Source: Victivallis sp. Marseille-Q1083 (GTDB lineage Bacteria > Verrucomicrobiota > Lentisphaeria > Victivallales > Victivallaceae). Taken from it: a DNA stretch of 64,000 bases. The notes beneath the pieces were generated by a model. That model was not told the DNA's origin, ran no database searches, and was given only the letters and a program-made list of their open reading frames with translations. This document shows, in pieces, positions 1 through 7,955 of this stretch; position 1 is the stretch's first letter, and each line of letters opens with the position of its first letter. Location of the stretch: NCBI RefSeq assembly GCF_903645315.1, contig NZ_CAHJXL010000001.1, positions 248,001 through 312,000 on the forward strand, written 5' to 3'. Position numbers and translations under genes: made by a program.

Positions 1-106
1 ATTCCGCCGGGCGGGCATGGCCGTCATTCGACGCGGCGTAACCGGCAAACCACAGCACGCCCGACAACAGGCCGACACCTCCGGCCAAAATAATTCTTTT
101 TTTCAT
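1..106 (-). CDS. Secreted protein, N-terminal fragment
   Basis: Only the first 35 codons lie in the window. The ATG at 106 is preceded by a clear GAGGAG ribosome site. The protein opens with a lysine/arginine stretch (MKKR) and a hydrophobic run of about 20 residues ending near a small-residue region, which is a typical Sec signal peptide or membrane anchor. Nothing further can be said about function because the gene leaves the window. Confidence 0.7.
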   Translation of the reverse strand, partial: MKKRIILAGGVGLLSGVLWFAGYAASNDGHARPAE

Positions 107-169
107 TTTTCTCTCCTCAAAAAACAATTCCTGTACAATATAAACCGGCAAATCCCGCCCGGCAAAGGC

Positions 170-562
170 TCAACAGCGAATTGTTCGATTTTGAAGAAAG
201 AGGCCAGACCGGTCCGGCTGAAAAATCGCCGCCGGCACAGCCCGATTGCTTGAAGGCGCGGCAAGCGGGCACCGCGACGCCGGACCGCCGTCGGGCGGCA
301 GCGTCTCCGCCGGCCAGCCGTAAACGGCAGCCGCGCCTTCCCGGACGGTGCCGCAGAGGCGGCAACTCGACTTGTCATGATGCCGGTGCGCCTGCTCCTG
401 GCGATCCAATGCAGCCGGCGCAGCCGGACGGGTCCGGCCCATCGCGGTGCTCCGGCAACCGCTCAGGCACGGAGCGGCATTCTGAATGCCGAGCAGAACG
501 ATAAACAGAACAATATAACCGAATCGTCCAAACCCGGCGATGATTTCATGCCATCCGACCAT
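170..562 (-). CDS. Possible small membrane protein, unrecognised
   Basis: An open frame of 130 codons with one hydrophobic segment near residues 8-27 and several cysteines and histidines just after it. A GTG start at 604 has a better ribosome site (AAGGATGACG) than the ATG at 562. The C-terminal half is low-complexity Pro/Ala/Arg and reads like chance coding in GC-rich DNA. No family is recognised. It may be a real short gene upstream of the secreted protein at 106, or spurious; the call rests only on the open frame and the hydrophobic N-terminus. Confidence 0.25.
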   Translation of the reverse strand: MVGWHEIIAGFGRFGYIVLFIVLLGIQNAAPCLSGCRSTAMGRTRPAAPAALDRQEQAHRHHDKSSCRLCGTVREGAAAVYGWPAETLPPDGGPASRCPLAAPSSNRAVPAAIFQPDRSGLFLQNRTIRC

Positions 563-679
563 CAATATTTGCCCCGACTCTCCTTTGAAACCCCATTTCT
601 GCACCCGTCATCCTTCTGACCGGCAAAATGCCCGGCAGGTTCCCGGCCCGCCGGCGAAACGGCGCCGAAACCGCCCCGC

Positions 680-1096
680 TTACAGTTCCTTCCGGAAAAA
701 ATAGACGACATTGCCGATAACCGGCGTATCCTCGAAGGTCGCAAAGACCCGATAACCGAATTTCGGATAAAATTTCGGCCCCTGAAAAGAGTTGGTGAAC
801 AGCCAGACATAGCGGCACTCCCAGTCCCGCGCTTTCTCCTCGGCCGCCGCCAGCAGACGGCTGCCGAGTCCGCGGCCGCGTTCGGAGGCGCCGACCCAGA
901 GGTATTTCACTTCAAACGCCCGCCCCTGCCGGCAAAACACCAAACCGCCGCGCAGCGAGCCGTCTTCCCGTCTGGCGACAATCGTACCGTTCTCCGGCTG
1001 ATGCGTACCGAAATAAGGGAAGTTGAATTCCTTCAATCCTTCAACCACCGCTTTTTCATCCGCCGGGTCGGAGGAAAAAATCAATTCGCCGGGCAT
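680..1096 (-). CDS. GNAT family N-acetyltransferase
   Basis: A 138-residue single-domain protein. The acetyl-CoA pyrophosphate-binding motif is seen as RGRGLGSRLL near residue 73, preceded by the beta strand FEVKYLWVG and followed by the C-terminal 'FYPKFGYRVF' segment typical of GNAT enzymes. These transfer an acetyl group from acetyl-CoA to an amine, but the substrate cannot be read from sequence. Its start overlaps the last 16 bases of argH, so the two are translationally linked on the minus strand. GNAT domains are fused or linked to arginine genes in some bacteria, but this one lacks the features needed to call it ArgA. Confidence 0.85.
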   Translation of the reverse strand: MPGELIFSSDPADEKAVVEGLKEFNFPYFGTHQPENGTIVARREDGSLRGGLVFCRQGRAFEVKYLWVGASERGRGLGSRLLAAAEEKARDWECRYVWLFTNSFQGPKFYPKFGYRVFATFEDTPVIGNVVYFFRKEL

Positions 1097-2478
1097 GAAC
1101 CGACCTCGGCCGCCAACTGCTTCTTCCAGAAATCGATCTGCGCCTTGACCGCCTGAAAACCGGTCCCGCCGACGATTTCCCGCTTGGCGACGCTGCCGCG
1201 GGGATCAAACAAACGAGTGCACTCCGCCGTCGCTTCCGGGATGACCGACCGCATCTCCGCCAGCTCCAACCCATCCAGCGCCCGGCCTTGCTCACGGCAA
1301 TATTTCACCAGAGCGCCAACCCGGTGATGGGCGGTCCGGAACGGCACGCCCAGTTCCACCAGCTTTTCCGCCAGATCGGTCGCCATCAGCGCCGGATCAG
1401 CAGCAGCGGCGGCCATCCGCCCGGCGTTCGGCTTCATCGAAGCGATCATCGGCGGATAAATTTTCAAAATCATCTTCACAGTATCCAGCGCGTCGAAAAT
1501 CTGCTCCTTATCCTCCTGCAAATCCCGGTTGTAAGTCAACGGCAATCCCTTGCACAAGGTCAAAAGCGCGGTCAGCGCGCCATAAACCCGCGCCGTTTTG
1601 CCGCGGGACAGCTCGGCGACATCCGGATTTTTCTTCTGCGGCATCAGGCTGGAACCGGTGCAGAACGCATCGCCCAGTTCGACAAAGGCAAATTCCTGCG
1701 AGCACCAGAGGATCAAATCCTCGGAGAGCCGCGACACATGCATGGCGAACATCGCCAGGTCGGCCACCAGTTCGATGGCGAAATCGCGATCGGCAACCGC
1801 ATCCATGCTGTTGCGCGTCACCCGGTCGAAGTTCAGCAGCCGGCAGACCATCTCCCGGTCGATCGGCAGCGTCGAACCGGCCAGCGCGCCGGAACCCAGC
1901 GGCATGACGTTGACCCGCCGCCGGCACTCCTCCAGCCGCTCCGCGTCACGGGAGAACATTTCAACATAAGCCAGCAGATGATGGGCGAACAGCACCACCT
2001 GAGCATGCTGCAGATGGGTAAAGCCCGGCATGATCACTTCGGCATTCGCTTCGGCCTGTTCGAGCAGAGCGCGCTGGAAAGCCCGCAACAACCGGATCAA
2101 CTGCCCGATTTCATCGCGCAGATACAGCCGGATATCCAAAGCCACCTGGTCGTTGCGGCTGCGGGCGCTGTGAACCCGGGCCCCTTCGGCGCCGAGCTTG
2201 TCGATCAGGGCGCTTTCGATGTGCATGTGGATGTCTTCCAGCTCGATTTTGAATTCGAACTCGCCGCGGTCGATGCGCGCTTTGATCGCGTCAAGCTCGG
2301 CGATGATCGTCCGGGCCGTCGCTTCCGGGATGATCCGCTGAGCGCCGAGCATCGTCACATGCGCTTTGCTGCCGGCGATATCCCAGGCATACAGCCGTTT
2401 GTCATATGAAATCGACTCCGAAAACTGTTTCAGATATTCATTGGTCTCCGCCTCAAACCGTCCGCCCCACAGCGCCAT
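1081..2478 (-). CDS. argH: Argininosuccinate lyase
   Basis: The cytoplasmic enzyme that splits argininosuccinate into arginine and fumarate, the last step of arginine synthesis. The 465-residue length is normal for the family. The superfamily signature GSSLMPQKKNP is at about residues 275-285 and carries the catalytic serine on its flexible loop. TARSRND-like 'HSARSRNDQ' (about 103-111) and GFTHLQHAQ (about 152-160) are further conserved blocks. The ATG at 2478 (MALWGGRF) is chosen over an upstream frame start because it has the RBS GGAAGGTGAT and matches the family N-terminus. Confidence 0.97.
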   Translation of the reverse strand: MALWGGRFEAETNEYLKQFSESISYDKRLYAWDIAGSKAHVTMLGAQRIIPEATARTIIAELDAIKARIDRGEFEFKIELEDIHMHIESALIDKLGAEGARVHSARSRNDQVALDIRLYLRDEIGQLIRLLRAFQRALLEQAEANAEVIMPGFTHLQHAQVVLFAHHLLAYVEMFSRDAERLEECRRRVNVMPLGSGALAGSTLPIDREMVCRLLNFDRVTRNSMDAVADRDFAIELVADLAMFAMHVSRLSEDLILWCSQEFAFVELGDAFCTGSSLMPQKKNPDVAELSRGKTARVYGALTALLTLCKGLPLTYNRDLQEDKEQIFDALDTVKMILKIYPPMIASMKPNAGRMAAAAADPALMATDLAEKLVELGVPFRTAHHRVGALVKYCREQGRALDGLELAEMRSVIPEATAECTRLFDPRGSVAKREIVGGTGFQAVKAQIDFWKKQLAAEVGSCPAN

Positions 2479-2521
2479 GTCATCACCTTCCGATTTGTAT
2501 TTGATTCGCAAACATCCCTAA

Positions 2522-2550
2522 AAGATAGCCGGTCTTCCGCAATTTTTCAA
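2522..2550 (-). promoter_or_regulatory. Probable sigma70-type promoter of argH
   Basis: On the minus strand TTGAAA (2545-2550) is separated by 17 bases from TATCTT (2522-2527), placed about 45 bases upstream of the argH start. The -35 matches five of six consensus positions and the spacing is ideal. Confidence 0.5.
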
Positions 2551-2579
2551 CATCCGGGCGGCGGAATCCTTTTCCGGGA

Positions 2580-2840
2580 TTACTTTTTGCCGATCGCCGC
2601 CTTCAACGCCCTGGCAAACTGATCCGGGCAGGAAGTCACTTTACTGCCGCAACGGATATTTTCCAGAAGACCGATCACCTTCTCCGCCTCCATACCGGCG
2701 ACCAGTTTGGAGATGCCGAGCAAATTGCCCGGACAACCGCCGACAAAATCGACCGCGACGATCCTGCCGTCATCCAACGTAAATTCAATGTTCCGGCTGC
2801 AAACCCCCGGCGCCGGTTTGAACGAAAATTTCTGCATCAA
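2580..2840 (-). CDS. TSCPD domain protein (TIGR03905 type)
   Basis: An 86-residue protein of the short TSCPD family, named for a motif seen here as TSCPDQFARAL near residues 68-78. It also has the family's conserved GGCPGNL (about 34-40) and IRCGSKV (about 62-68) segments, giving three conserved cysteine positions. Homologs are found as stand-alone proteins in anaerobes and as a domain of vitamin B12-dependent ribonucleotide reductases; the role of the stand-alone form is not established. It lies on the same strand between the tRNA pair and argH. Confidence 0.85.
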   Translation of the reverse strand: MMQKFSFKPAPGVCSRNIEFTLDDGRIVAVDFVGGCPGNLLGISKLVAGMEAEKVIGLLENIRCGSKVTSCPDQFARALKAAIGKK

Positions 2841-2902
2841 TCATTTCTCCAGTAAAACAACAGAACGTATCGAACCTATGGATCATTTCAGACAGTGAAG
2901 AG

Positions 2903-2978
2903 TGGTAGCGGGTACTGGACTTGAACCAGTGACACGCGGATTATGATTCCGCTGCTCTACCAACTGAGCTAACCCGCC
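2903..2978 (-). tRNA. tRNA with CAT anticodon (Met elongator or Ile2)
   Basis: A 76-base cloverleaf with encoded CCA. The acceptor stem is GGCGGGT/ACCCGCT (a G1-U72 wobble), the D arm is GCTCAGTTGGTAGAGC, the anticodon stem is GCGGA/TCCGC with loop ATCATAA, and the T arm is ACTGG-TTCAAGT-CCAGT. The anticodon stem lacks the initiator GGG/CCC pairs, so this is either elongator methionine or the isoleucine tRNA whose C34 becomes lysidine. Position 32 is A, which is unusual. Confidence 0.93.
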
Positions 2979-3001
2979 GAAAACAACGGCAGAAATAAAA
3001 A

Positions 3002-3077
3002 TGGTAGCGGGTACTGGACTCGAACCAGTGACACGCGGATTATGATTCCGCTGCTCTACCAACTGAGCTAACCCGCC
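3002..3077 (-). tRNA. tRNA with CAT anticodon, second tandem copy
   Basis: Nearly identical to the neighbouring tRNA at 2903-2978, differing at one T-loop base (TTCGAGT here). Same acceptor stem, same ATCATAA anticodon loop, encoded CCA. The two genes are 23 bases apart and share the promoter just upstream of this copy, so they form a dicistronic tRNA transcript. Confidence 0.93.
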
Positions 3078-3098
3078 ACATTGCTGCAACACGGCCTT

Positions 3099-3126
3099 AT
3101 TATAGTCCACTTCATTCGCTTTACAA
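3099..3126 (-). promoter_or_regulatory. Promoter of the tandem tRNA pair
   Basis: On the minus strand TTGTAA (3121-3126), 16-base spacer, perfect TATAAT (3099-3104), placed about 20 bases upstream of the 5' end of the first tRNA. Confidence 0.7.
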
Positions 3127-3190
3127 GTTCGACTTCCGGAAAAAAATTGAAAAAAAGGCCGGATTCCAGCGGTCAACCGCCGAAAAAAAT

Positions 3191-3219
3191 TTGACTATTT
3201 CAGTCATGCAGAGTACTTT
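3191..3219 (+). promoter_or_regulatory. Likely promoter of the phosphatase operon
   Basis: TTGACT (3191-3196), a 17-base spacer and TACTTT (3214-3219), about 70 bases upstream of the first gene of the plus-strand operon. The -10 element is weak. Confidence 0.45.
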
Positions 3220-3289
3220 TACCAGCGATCTTATTTTGTCAATCACCGCCTGTTCACGAATTCAGGCTCAACTGCAAGGGAGCAATGAA

Positions 3290-3628
3290 ATGAGTCACCG
3301 ACAGCACCTCGGCACTGTCTATACCAGCTACCCGGCCAAAGATCTGGGTGAAAAGATGGGCAACAACCTGTTCAAGGCGATCATGTCCATCATCTGCCTC
3401 GGCTTGTGGACCGGTGCTTTTTATATCCTGGCCGGCATCGTCAATTTCGTCCGCGGCAACATCGCCGGAGAAATCTCCGAAGATGCCTCGACGCTGGAAG
3501 TCTTCAAAAGCAAAATCGGGCTGGGCATCTACATTCTCGGCGGCATTCTGGTGGTGATCGGCGTCTTCCGCCGCAAAATGGGAGAACGCAGCGACGCCTA
3601 CAAAAAGAACACCCGCATGCCGGTCTGA
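3290..3628 (+). CDS. Small membrane protein with two TM segments
   Basis: A 112-residue protein, not recognised as a named family. Hydrophobic segments lie at about residues 27-48 and 71-92, joined by a polar loop, with a basic C-terminus (RRKMGERSDAYKKN). The ATG at 3290 follows AAGGGAGC; an upstream in-frame start at 3191 would begin inside the probable promoter and is rejected. It is the first gene of a tightly spaced operon that leads to a lipoprotein and a membrane SpoIIE-type phosphatase, so a membrane role near that signalling protein is possible but unproven. Confidence 0.75.
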   Translation: MSHRQHLGTVYTSYPAKDLGEKMGNNLFKAIMSIICLGLWTGAFYILAGIVNFVRGNIAGEISEDASTLEVFKSKIGLGIYILGGILVVIGVFRRKMGERSDAYKKNTRMPV

Positions 3629-3631
3629 ACG

Positions 3632-4147
3632 ATGAAAACGGCATTGTTCAGCGCAATCCTGGCAGCGGTGCTGGCCGGCTGCATCGAGGGCCGGCCCAGC
3701 TTTTACGAGCCGCAATTGATCGAACCGCCGGCCGACCTGGAAATTCCGCCGCTGGAGCGTTACCATCTGCTGCTGCTGCCGACCGGCAACCTGGAATATA
3801 CGGCCGGCCAACCGGTGGAAATCCGTTTCCGGCTGCTGAACAAGGACACCGTCAACGTGCTGCTGTATGAGTGGCATATGCGGGAGACGGAAAATATCCG
3901 GATCTATTATCAACCGTACGATCCGGAGCAGCCGGAGCCGACCGCCGAATGGCAGTGTTACGAACCGGAAGTCAAGCACCCGCTGCACTATTACCAGTTG
4001 GAATTGTTTCCCGGCAACAGCGTCGACGTGACCATCCCGCTGCCGTTTCTGGAAAAGATGCCGCCCGGAGCGTATCTCATGTATGCCGAACTGACGTTGA
4101 CTTCCGTCGATGTCGCCTCGGACGATTTCGTCGTCACCCTCCATTGA
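3632..4147 (+). CDS. Putative lipoprotein, Ig-like fold possible
   Basis: A 171-residue protein with a lipoprotein signal peptide: MKTALFSAILAAVLAGC, lipobox LAGC with the lipidated cysteine at residue 17. The mature part is beta-rich with an 'AGQPVEIRFRLLNKDT' stretch and a final 'SDDFVVTLH', like intracellular-proteinase-inhibitor or immunoglobulin-like domains that begin with a rule on vectored strands; this is only a resemblance. It starts 3 bases after the previous stop and ends 16 bases before the phosphatase, so it belongs to the same transcript. Confidence 0.8.
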   Translation: MKTALFSAILAAVLAGCIEGRPSFYEPQLIEPPADLEIPPLERYHLLLLPTGNLEYTAGQPVEIRFRLLNKDTVNVLLYEWHMRETENIRIYYQPYDPEQPEPTAEWQCYEPEVKHPLHYYQLELFPGNSVDVTIPLPFLEKMPPGAYLMYAELTLTSVDVASDDFVVTLH

Positions 4148-4163
4148 AAGTTCAGGCAACGGC

Positions 4164-6191
4164 ATGACGGCTGATGGACCAACCGGCAAGCGGTCGGAAC
4201 GGCGAAATCGCGCCGCGGCCGGAACCGTCCGGAGACTGGCAATCCGGCTGAACGGGTTATTCCGCCGGCGCAGTCTGGTGTTCAAGCAATGTTTTCTGGT
4301 CATCGGCGCTTTCACGCTGGTGCTCGGCGCCATTCTGGCGACGGTCTATTACGGGCTGCATCGCCACCTGGAAACCACGACCTCGAAAATCGCCGTGGAA
4401 GTCACCGACAACGCCGCCATGGAGTTGGACTTGACGTTTCTGGAACTCGAACGCACGGTGAAACTTCTCGTGCAGCTCGCCGAAAATCCCGCCGCCACGG
4501 CGCCGCAATTGCAGCAGGCCATGCTGGCGTCGCTGCGGGATTTGAAGGCGGAACAGTTGCCGGTCTACGCGATCTGCATCGCCTTTCAGGCCGGGTACCG
4601 CCGTCACGGCGAACCATGGCACTTGTGGTATGCCTTCGACGCCGGCGGAGCGCAGGAAACGCTGATCTCCGACGCCAATCCGGCCAGCTACATGGCGGAG
4701 CACGGTTTCCGGTTGCCCCGCGAAACCGGTCAGGCGGTCTGGATCGAACCCTATTACGATGCCACACTCGGCAATCGAATGATGACCACCTATTCGGCGC
4801 CGATTTTCCAAACCGGCGCCGACGGCAGTCGCCGCTTCATCGGCATCGTCAGTCTGGATATGACGCTGGACAGGCTGGATGCGCTGGTCGGCGACATTCC
4901 CCAAAAAGCGGAACTGCAGGCCATCCTGGGCGATTCCGAGGCTTTTCTGCTCTCCAGCCAGGGCCATTGCATCACCCAGTTGACTCCGGAAACGACAACC
5001 GTCGGCCACACCCTCGAAACCATTTTCGATCCTTCCCGGCCACAGCCGGCCGCCGGCAAACTGCTGCGCTTTCCCTCCGATCCCGACTTGAATCTCTCCT
5101 TCGACCGCCTGGAGACCAGCGGCTGGATCGTCGCGCTGCTCTTCCCGCATCAGGCGCTGCACCAGCGAATCAATGAAATTCAATGGTATCTGTTCTGCAT
5201 CGGCCTGGCCGGTTCCCTGCTGGTCCTGACCCTGGTCGTCGTCATCACCCGGCGCAGTCTGGCTCCGCTCGGGCCGCTGGCCCAGGTGGCCGAACGGATC
5301 GGCCGCGGCCAACTGCACACGCCGGTTCCGGTTTTGGCCGGACACGATGAAATCGCCACCTTGAGCCGCACCTTTCAGCATATGCAGTCGGCGTTAACCG
5401 ATTATCTGCGGCAGTTGAAAACCACCACCGCCGCCCGCGAAAAAATCGAGAGCGAACTGCAGATTGCCCGGACCATCCAGAAATGGCTGCTGCCGGAATT
5501 GCAGTCGCCCTATACGGTCAAAGGAGAATTTTCGCTGTTTGCGGAGCTGTTCGCCGCCAAAGCGGTCGGCGGCGACCTGTTCGATTTCTTCTTCCTGTCC
5601 GAACGTAAACTTTGTTTCACCATCGGCGATGTCTCCGGCAAAGGCGTCCCGGCCGCGCTGTTCATGGCCGTCGTCCAAACGCTTCACCGCGGCCTGGCGC
5701 GGCCGGAACTCGACTGCGGCCAGATCATGACCAGAATCAACGCCACGCTGGCCAAAAACAATGAGATGATGATGTTCGTCACCTGTTTCCTGGCCACTCT
5801 CGATCTGGAAAGCGGCGTGCTGGAGTACTGCAACGCCGGCCACAACCGGCCATTGCTGCGCCAGGCCGACGGCCGGACGCTGCACTGGATCCAGGAGCTG
5901 CACGGGCCGCCGCTGGCGATCAGCGATCACCTCTATTCCTGCAGCCGATTGATCATGCAGCCGCGGGAAGAAATTTTTCTCTATACCGACGGCATCACCG
6001 AAGCCCACAATCCGCGCCGGGAGTTGTTCGGTGAACAGCGCCTGCAGGCGCTGCTCGGCGAGCCGGCGACGGCCTTTTCGCCCGATCGGCTGCTGGAAAC
6101 GGTTCTGGCGGCAGTCAACCGTTTTGCCGGCGGCACCGCCCAATTCGACGATATCACCATGATGGCGGTCTGGTACCGCCCGCGACTATGA
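4164..6191 (+). CDS. Membrane sensor PP2C/SpoIIE serine phosphatase with HAMP
   Basis: A 675-residue signal protein. TM1 is at about residues 42-64, followed by a large extracytoplasmic sensor region of Cache type (about 65-338), TM2 at about 340-360, a HAMP linker (about 361-412) with 'RIGRGQLHTPVPV', and a SpoIIE/RsbU-type phosphatase domain (about 432-675). The metal-binding blocks appear as AVGGDLFDFFFL, IGDVSGKGVPAALFM and YTDGITEAHNP, with the final aspartate in FDDITMMAV. Such proteins dephosphorylate an anti-sigma antagonist. An RsbW-like kinase is found three genes downstream. The ATG at 4164 is favoured; an earlier start at 4110 overlaps the lipoprotein. Confidence 0.93.
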   Translation: MTADGPTGKRSERRNRAAAGTVRRLAIRLNGLFRRRSLVFKQCFLVIGAFTLVLGAILATVYYGLHRHLETTTSKIAVEVTDNAAMELDLTFLELERTVKLLVQLAENPAATAPQLQQAMLASLRDLKAEQLPVYAICIAFQAGYRRHGEPWHLWYAFDAGGAQETLISDANPASYMAEHGFRLPRETGQAVWIEPYYDATLGNRMMTTYSAPIFQTGADGSRRFIGIVSLDMTLDRLDALVGDIPQKAELQAILGDSEAFLLSSQGHCITQLTPETTTVGHTLETIFDPSRPQPAAGKLLRFPSDPDLNLSFDRLETSGWIVALLFPHQALHQRINEIQWYLFCIGLAGSLLVLTLVVVITRRSLAPLGPLAQVAERIGRGQLHTPVPVLAGHDEIATLSRTFQHMQSALTDYLRQLKTTTAAREKIESELQIARTIQKWLLPELQSPYTVKGEFSLFAELFAAKAVGGDLFDFFFLSERKLCFTIGDVSGKGVPAALFMAVVQTLHRGLARPELDCGQIMTRINATLAKNNEMMMFVTCFLATLDLESGVLEYCNAGHNRPLLRQADGRTLHWIQELHGPPLAISDHLYSCSRLIMQPREEIFLYTDGITEAHNPRRELFGEQRLQALLGEPATAFSPDRLLETVLAAVNRFAGGTAQFDDITMMAVWYRPRL

Positions 6192-6445
6192 AAGGTTTTT
6201 TGAATATGACGCCCCATTGCCGTTTTCTCCTGCCCCTACTGCTGTTGCCGCTGTTGAGCGGCTGCGGCGCCATGCGCGAGTACTTCAACGAATCGAGCGC
6301 CAGGCCGGCCGATGCCGCCGAGCCGAAAACGCCGAAAACCTTCGAAGACCAGCTATCCGACCAGGAGCAGCAACTGTTGAACGATTATTTCCAGCAACGC
6401 GACCAGCAGCGGCTGGATACCAGGAAACGGATCTTCGGGTACTGA
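6188..6445 (+). CDS. Small lipoprotein
   Basis: An 85-residue protein with a lipobox LLSGC after a leucine-rich core. Downstream is a charged, glutamine-rich stretch (DQLSDQEQQLLNDYFQQRDQQR) likely to be helical. The ATG at 6188 overlaps the phosphatase stop (ATGA), which favours coupling; a second ATG at 6206 has a better ribosome site (AAAGG, 10-base spacing) and would still keep the signal peptide. No family recognised. Probably attached to a membrane as part of the same operon. Confidence 0.75.
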   Translation: MKGFLNMTPHCRFLLPLLLLPLLSGCGAMREYFNESSARPADAAEPKTPKTFEDQLSDQEQQLLNDYFQQRDQQRLDTRKRIFGY

Positions 6446-6447
6446 AA

Positions 6448-6954
6448 ATGTCCGGCAAAAAAACCAATGCGATGCGCCTGCTCGACGAGGCCGGCATCGT
6501 TTATCAAACGTTGGAATATCCGACCGCCGACGGCCGGATCGACGGTCTTTCGGTCGCCGGTAAAATCGGCCGTGAAGCGGAGCGGGTCTTCAAAACGCTG
6601 GTAACCGTTTCCGCCTGCCGGGAACATTTCGTGTTCCTGGTTCCGGTCAACCGGGAACTGGACCTTAAACTGGCGGCCCAGGCCGCCAAGCAAAAGAATA
6701 TCGCGCTGATCCCGGCCAAAACCCTGTTGCCGCTGACCGGCTACCTGCATGGCGGCTGTTCGCCGGTGGGGATGAAAAAGCATTTTCCGACCTTCATCGA
6801 CGAGAGCGCCGTTTTATACGACGCCATCTGCGTCAGCGGCGGCCGGATCGGCATCAATCTGGAACTTTCCCCGGCAAGGCTGGCCGCCCACCTGGCGGCG
6901 AGCTTCGTTGACCTGACCGGGGAAAGCCAAACCGCCGGGCACTTTTCAACGTGA
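6448..6954 (+). CDS. ybaK: Cys-tRNA(Pro)/Cys-tRNA deacylase
   Basis: A 168-residue YbaK/EbsC family protein. These enzymes hydrolyse cysteine wrongly attached to tRNA(Pro), acting in trans with prolyl-tRNA synthetase. Family marks include the N-terminal 'KTNAMRLLDEAGIVYQ', the VFKTLVTV block with the conserved lysine (about residue 45), and the C-terminal GGCSPVGMKKHFPTFID segment with glycine-rich loop. Starts 2 bases after the lipoprotein stop. Its place in a signalling operon looks incidental. Confidence 0.92.
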   Translation: MSGKKTNAMRLLDEAGIVYQTLEYPTADGRIDGLSVAGKIGREAERVFKTLVTVSACREHFVFLVPVNRELDLKLAAQAAKQKNIALIPAKTLLPLTGYLHGGCSPVGMKKHFPTFIDESAVLYDAICVSGGRIGINLELSPARLAAHLAASFVDLTGESQTAGHFST

Positions 6955-7052
6955 AAACCCGGCAAAAACGATTGCAAAACGTTCAAAAGAGGATATGGTA
7001 TCCCCGGGAATATGGACGACAATCAACTATCATAGGACGACTCGGTTTGGCG

Positions 7053-7478
7053 ATGCCCCGGAATTGTGAAAAAAATTATCTGTTTCAACTGCCCAATGAA
7101 CTCGACGAATTGATGCACCTGGCCGGGAACATCAGGCAGTTGGAAGCGTACCGGCAACTGAGTCCGCAGGCGCGTTACACTCTCGATCTGGCCCTGGAAG
7201 AGATGGCGACCAACATCATCAAATACGGCTACGACAATACGGAACCGCGCTCCATTGAAATCGGCATTCATTTCAATCCCGGCGAAGTGATCCTGACGCT
7301 CTGCGACGACGGCCATGAATTCAATCCGCTGACCGTGACGCCGAGTTCGCTGGAAAGCGAACTGGCCGAATGCCCGGTCGGCGGACTCGGCATTCATCTT
7401 ATCAAGAATATGGTCCGCTCGATGGACTACGTCCGGCAGAACAACCGCAACATTCTGGTCATCGTCATCGACCGGTAA
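7053..7478 (+). CDS. RsbW-like anti-sigma / serine kinase (HATPase)
   Basis: A 141-residue GHKL ATP-binding protein of the anti-sigma factor kinase type. The N box is EEMATNIIKYGYDN (about 49-62), the G1 box is DDGHEFNP (about 88-95), and the G2 box is GGLGIHLIKNM (about 117-127). These kinases phosphorylate an STAS antagonist and bind a sigma factor or other partner. In the same operon lies a SpoIIE-type phosphatase, giving two of the three parts of a partner switch. No STAS protein is present in the window. An earlier frame start at 6951 would overlap ybaK; the ATG at 7053 fits the family N-terminus. Confidence 0.88.
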   Translation: MPRNCEKNYLFQLPNELDELMHLAGNIRQLEAYRQLSPQARYTLDLALEEMATNIIKYGYDNTEPRSIEIGIHFNPGEVILTLCDDGHEFNPLTVTPSSLESELAECPVGGLGIHLIKNMVRSMDYVRQNNRNILVIVIDR

Positions 7479-7951
7479 AACCGCGCTGCTCCGTCTCCCC
7501 TTCCCCATAGGGAAAGTGCGCTGCCAGAAAACCGCCCCAATCGGCCTCCAATGGCACCGACAACAATTTCGCCGGGCACGCCTGCTGCAGCCGTTCCGTA
7601 AAAGCAAAAGCGTTGCAATGGTAGCGCCGGCGCAACTGAGCCGGCCAACGCCGGATCATATCGCCGATCAATGCCTGCGTGCATTCCATCAAAGCCGCGA
7701 TGGCCGGCGACGACGCCAGCGGTTCCAACTTCGGCCCGCCAGAACGCACCAGCAGGCAGACATCCGCCAGTTTCCATTGCCGCCAAGCTTCGAATTTCCG
7801 TTCCGGCGCGCTGCCGGCAAACCAGATGCTCCAGGTTGGCAGCGGCTGACACCACACCTCCCCGCCGGCCAGACTCAACAGCACCGCATCGTCGGCCGGC
7901 ACTTCCCAGCCCGCCGGGAAACGCCGCATCAAAGTACTCTTGCCGACCCCG

Positions 7952-7955
7952 CTAG
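7952..7955. repeat. 4-bp target duplication CTAG (left)
   Basis: CTAG directly before the left end of the IS1380-family element; the same four bases follow the right end at 9537-9540. The site sits inside a GCTAGC palindrome, so a 6-bp GCTAGC duplication with the IS one base shorter at each end is equally consistent. Confidence 0.8.

Noticed and set aside
1288-2409. Long plus-strand open frame opposite argH
   Set aside because: It overlaps argH completely in an antisense frame, has a low-complexity, Gln/His/Arg-rich translation and no family features; a shadow of a GC-rich coding gene.
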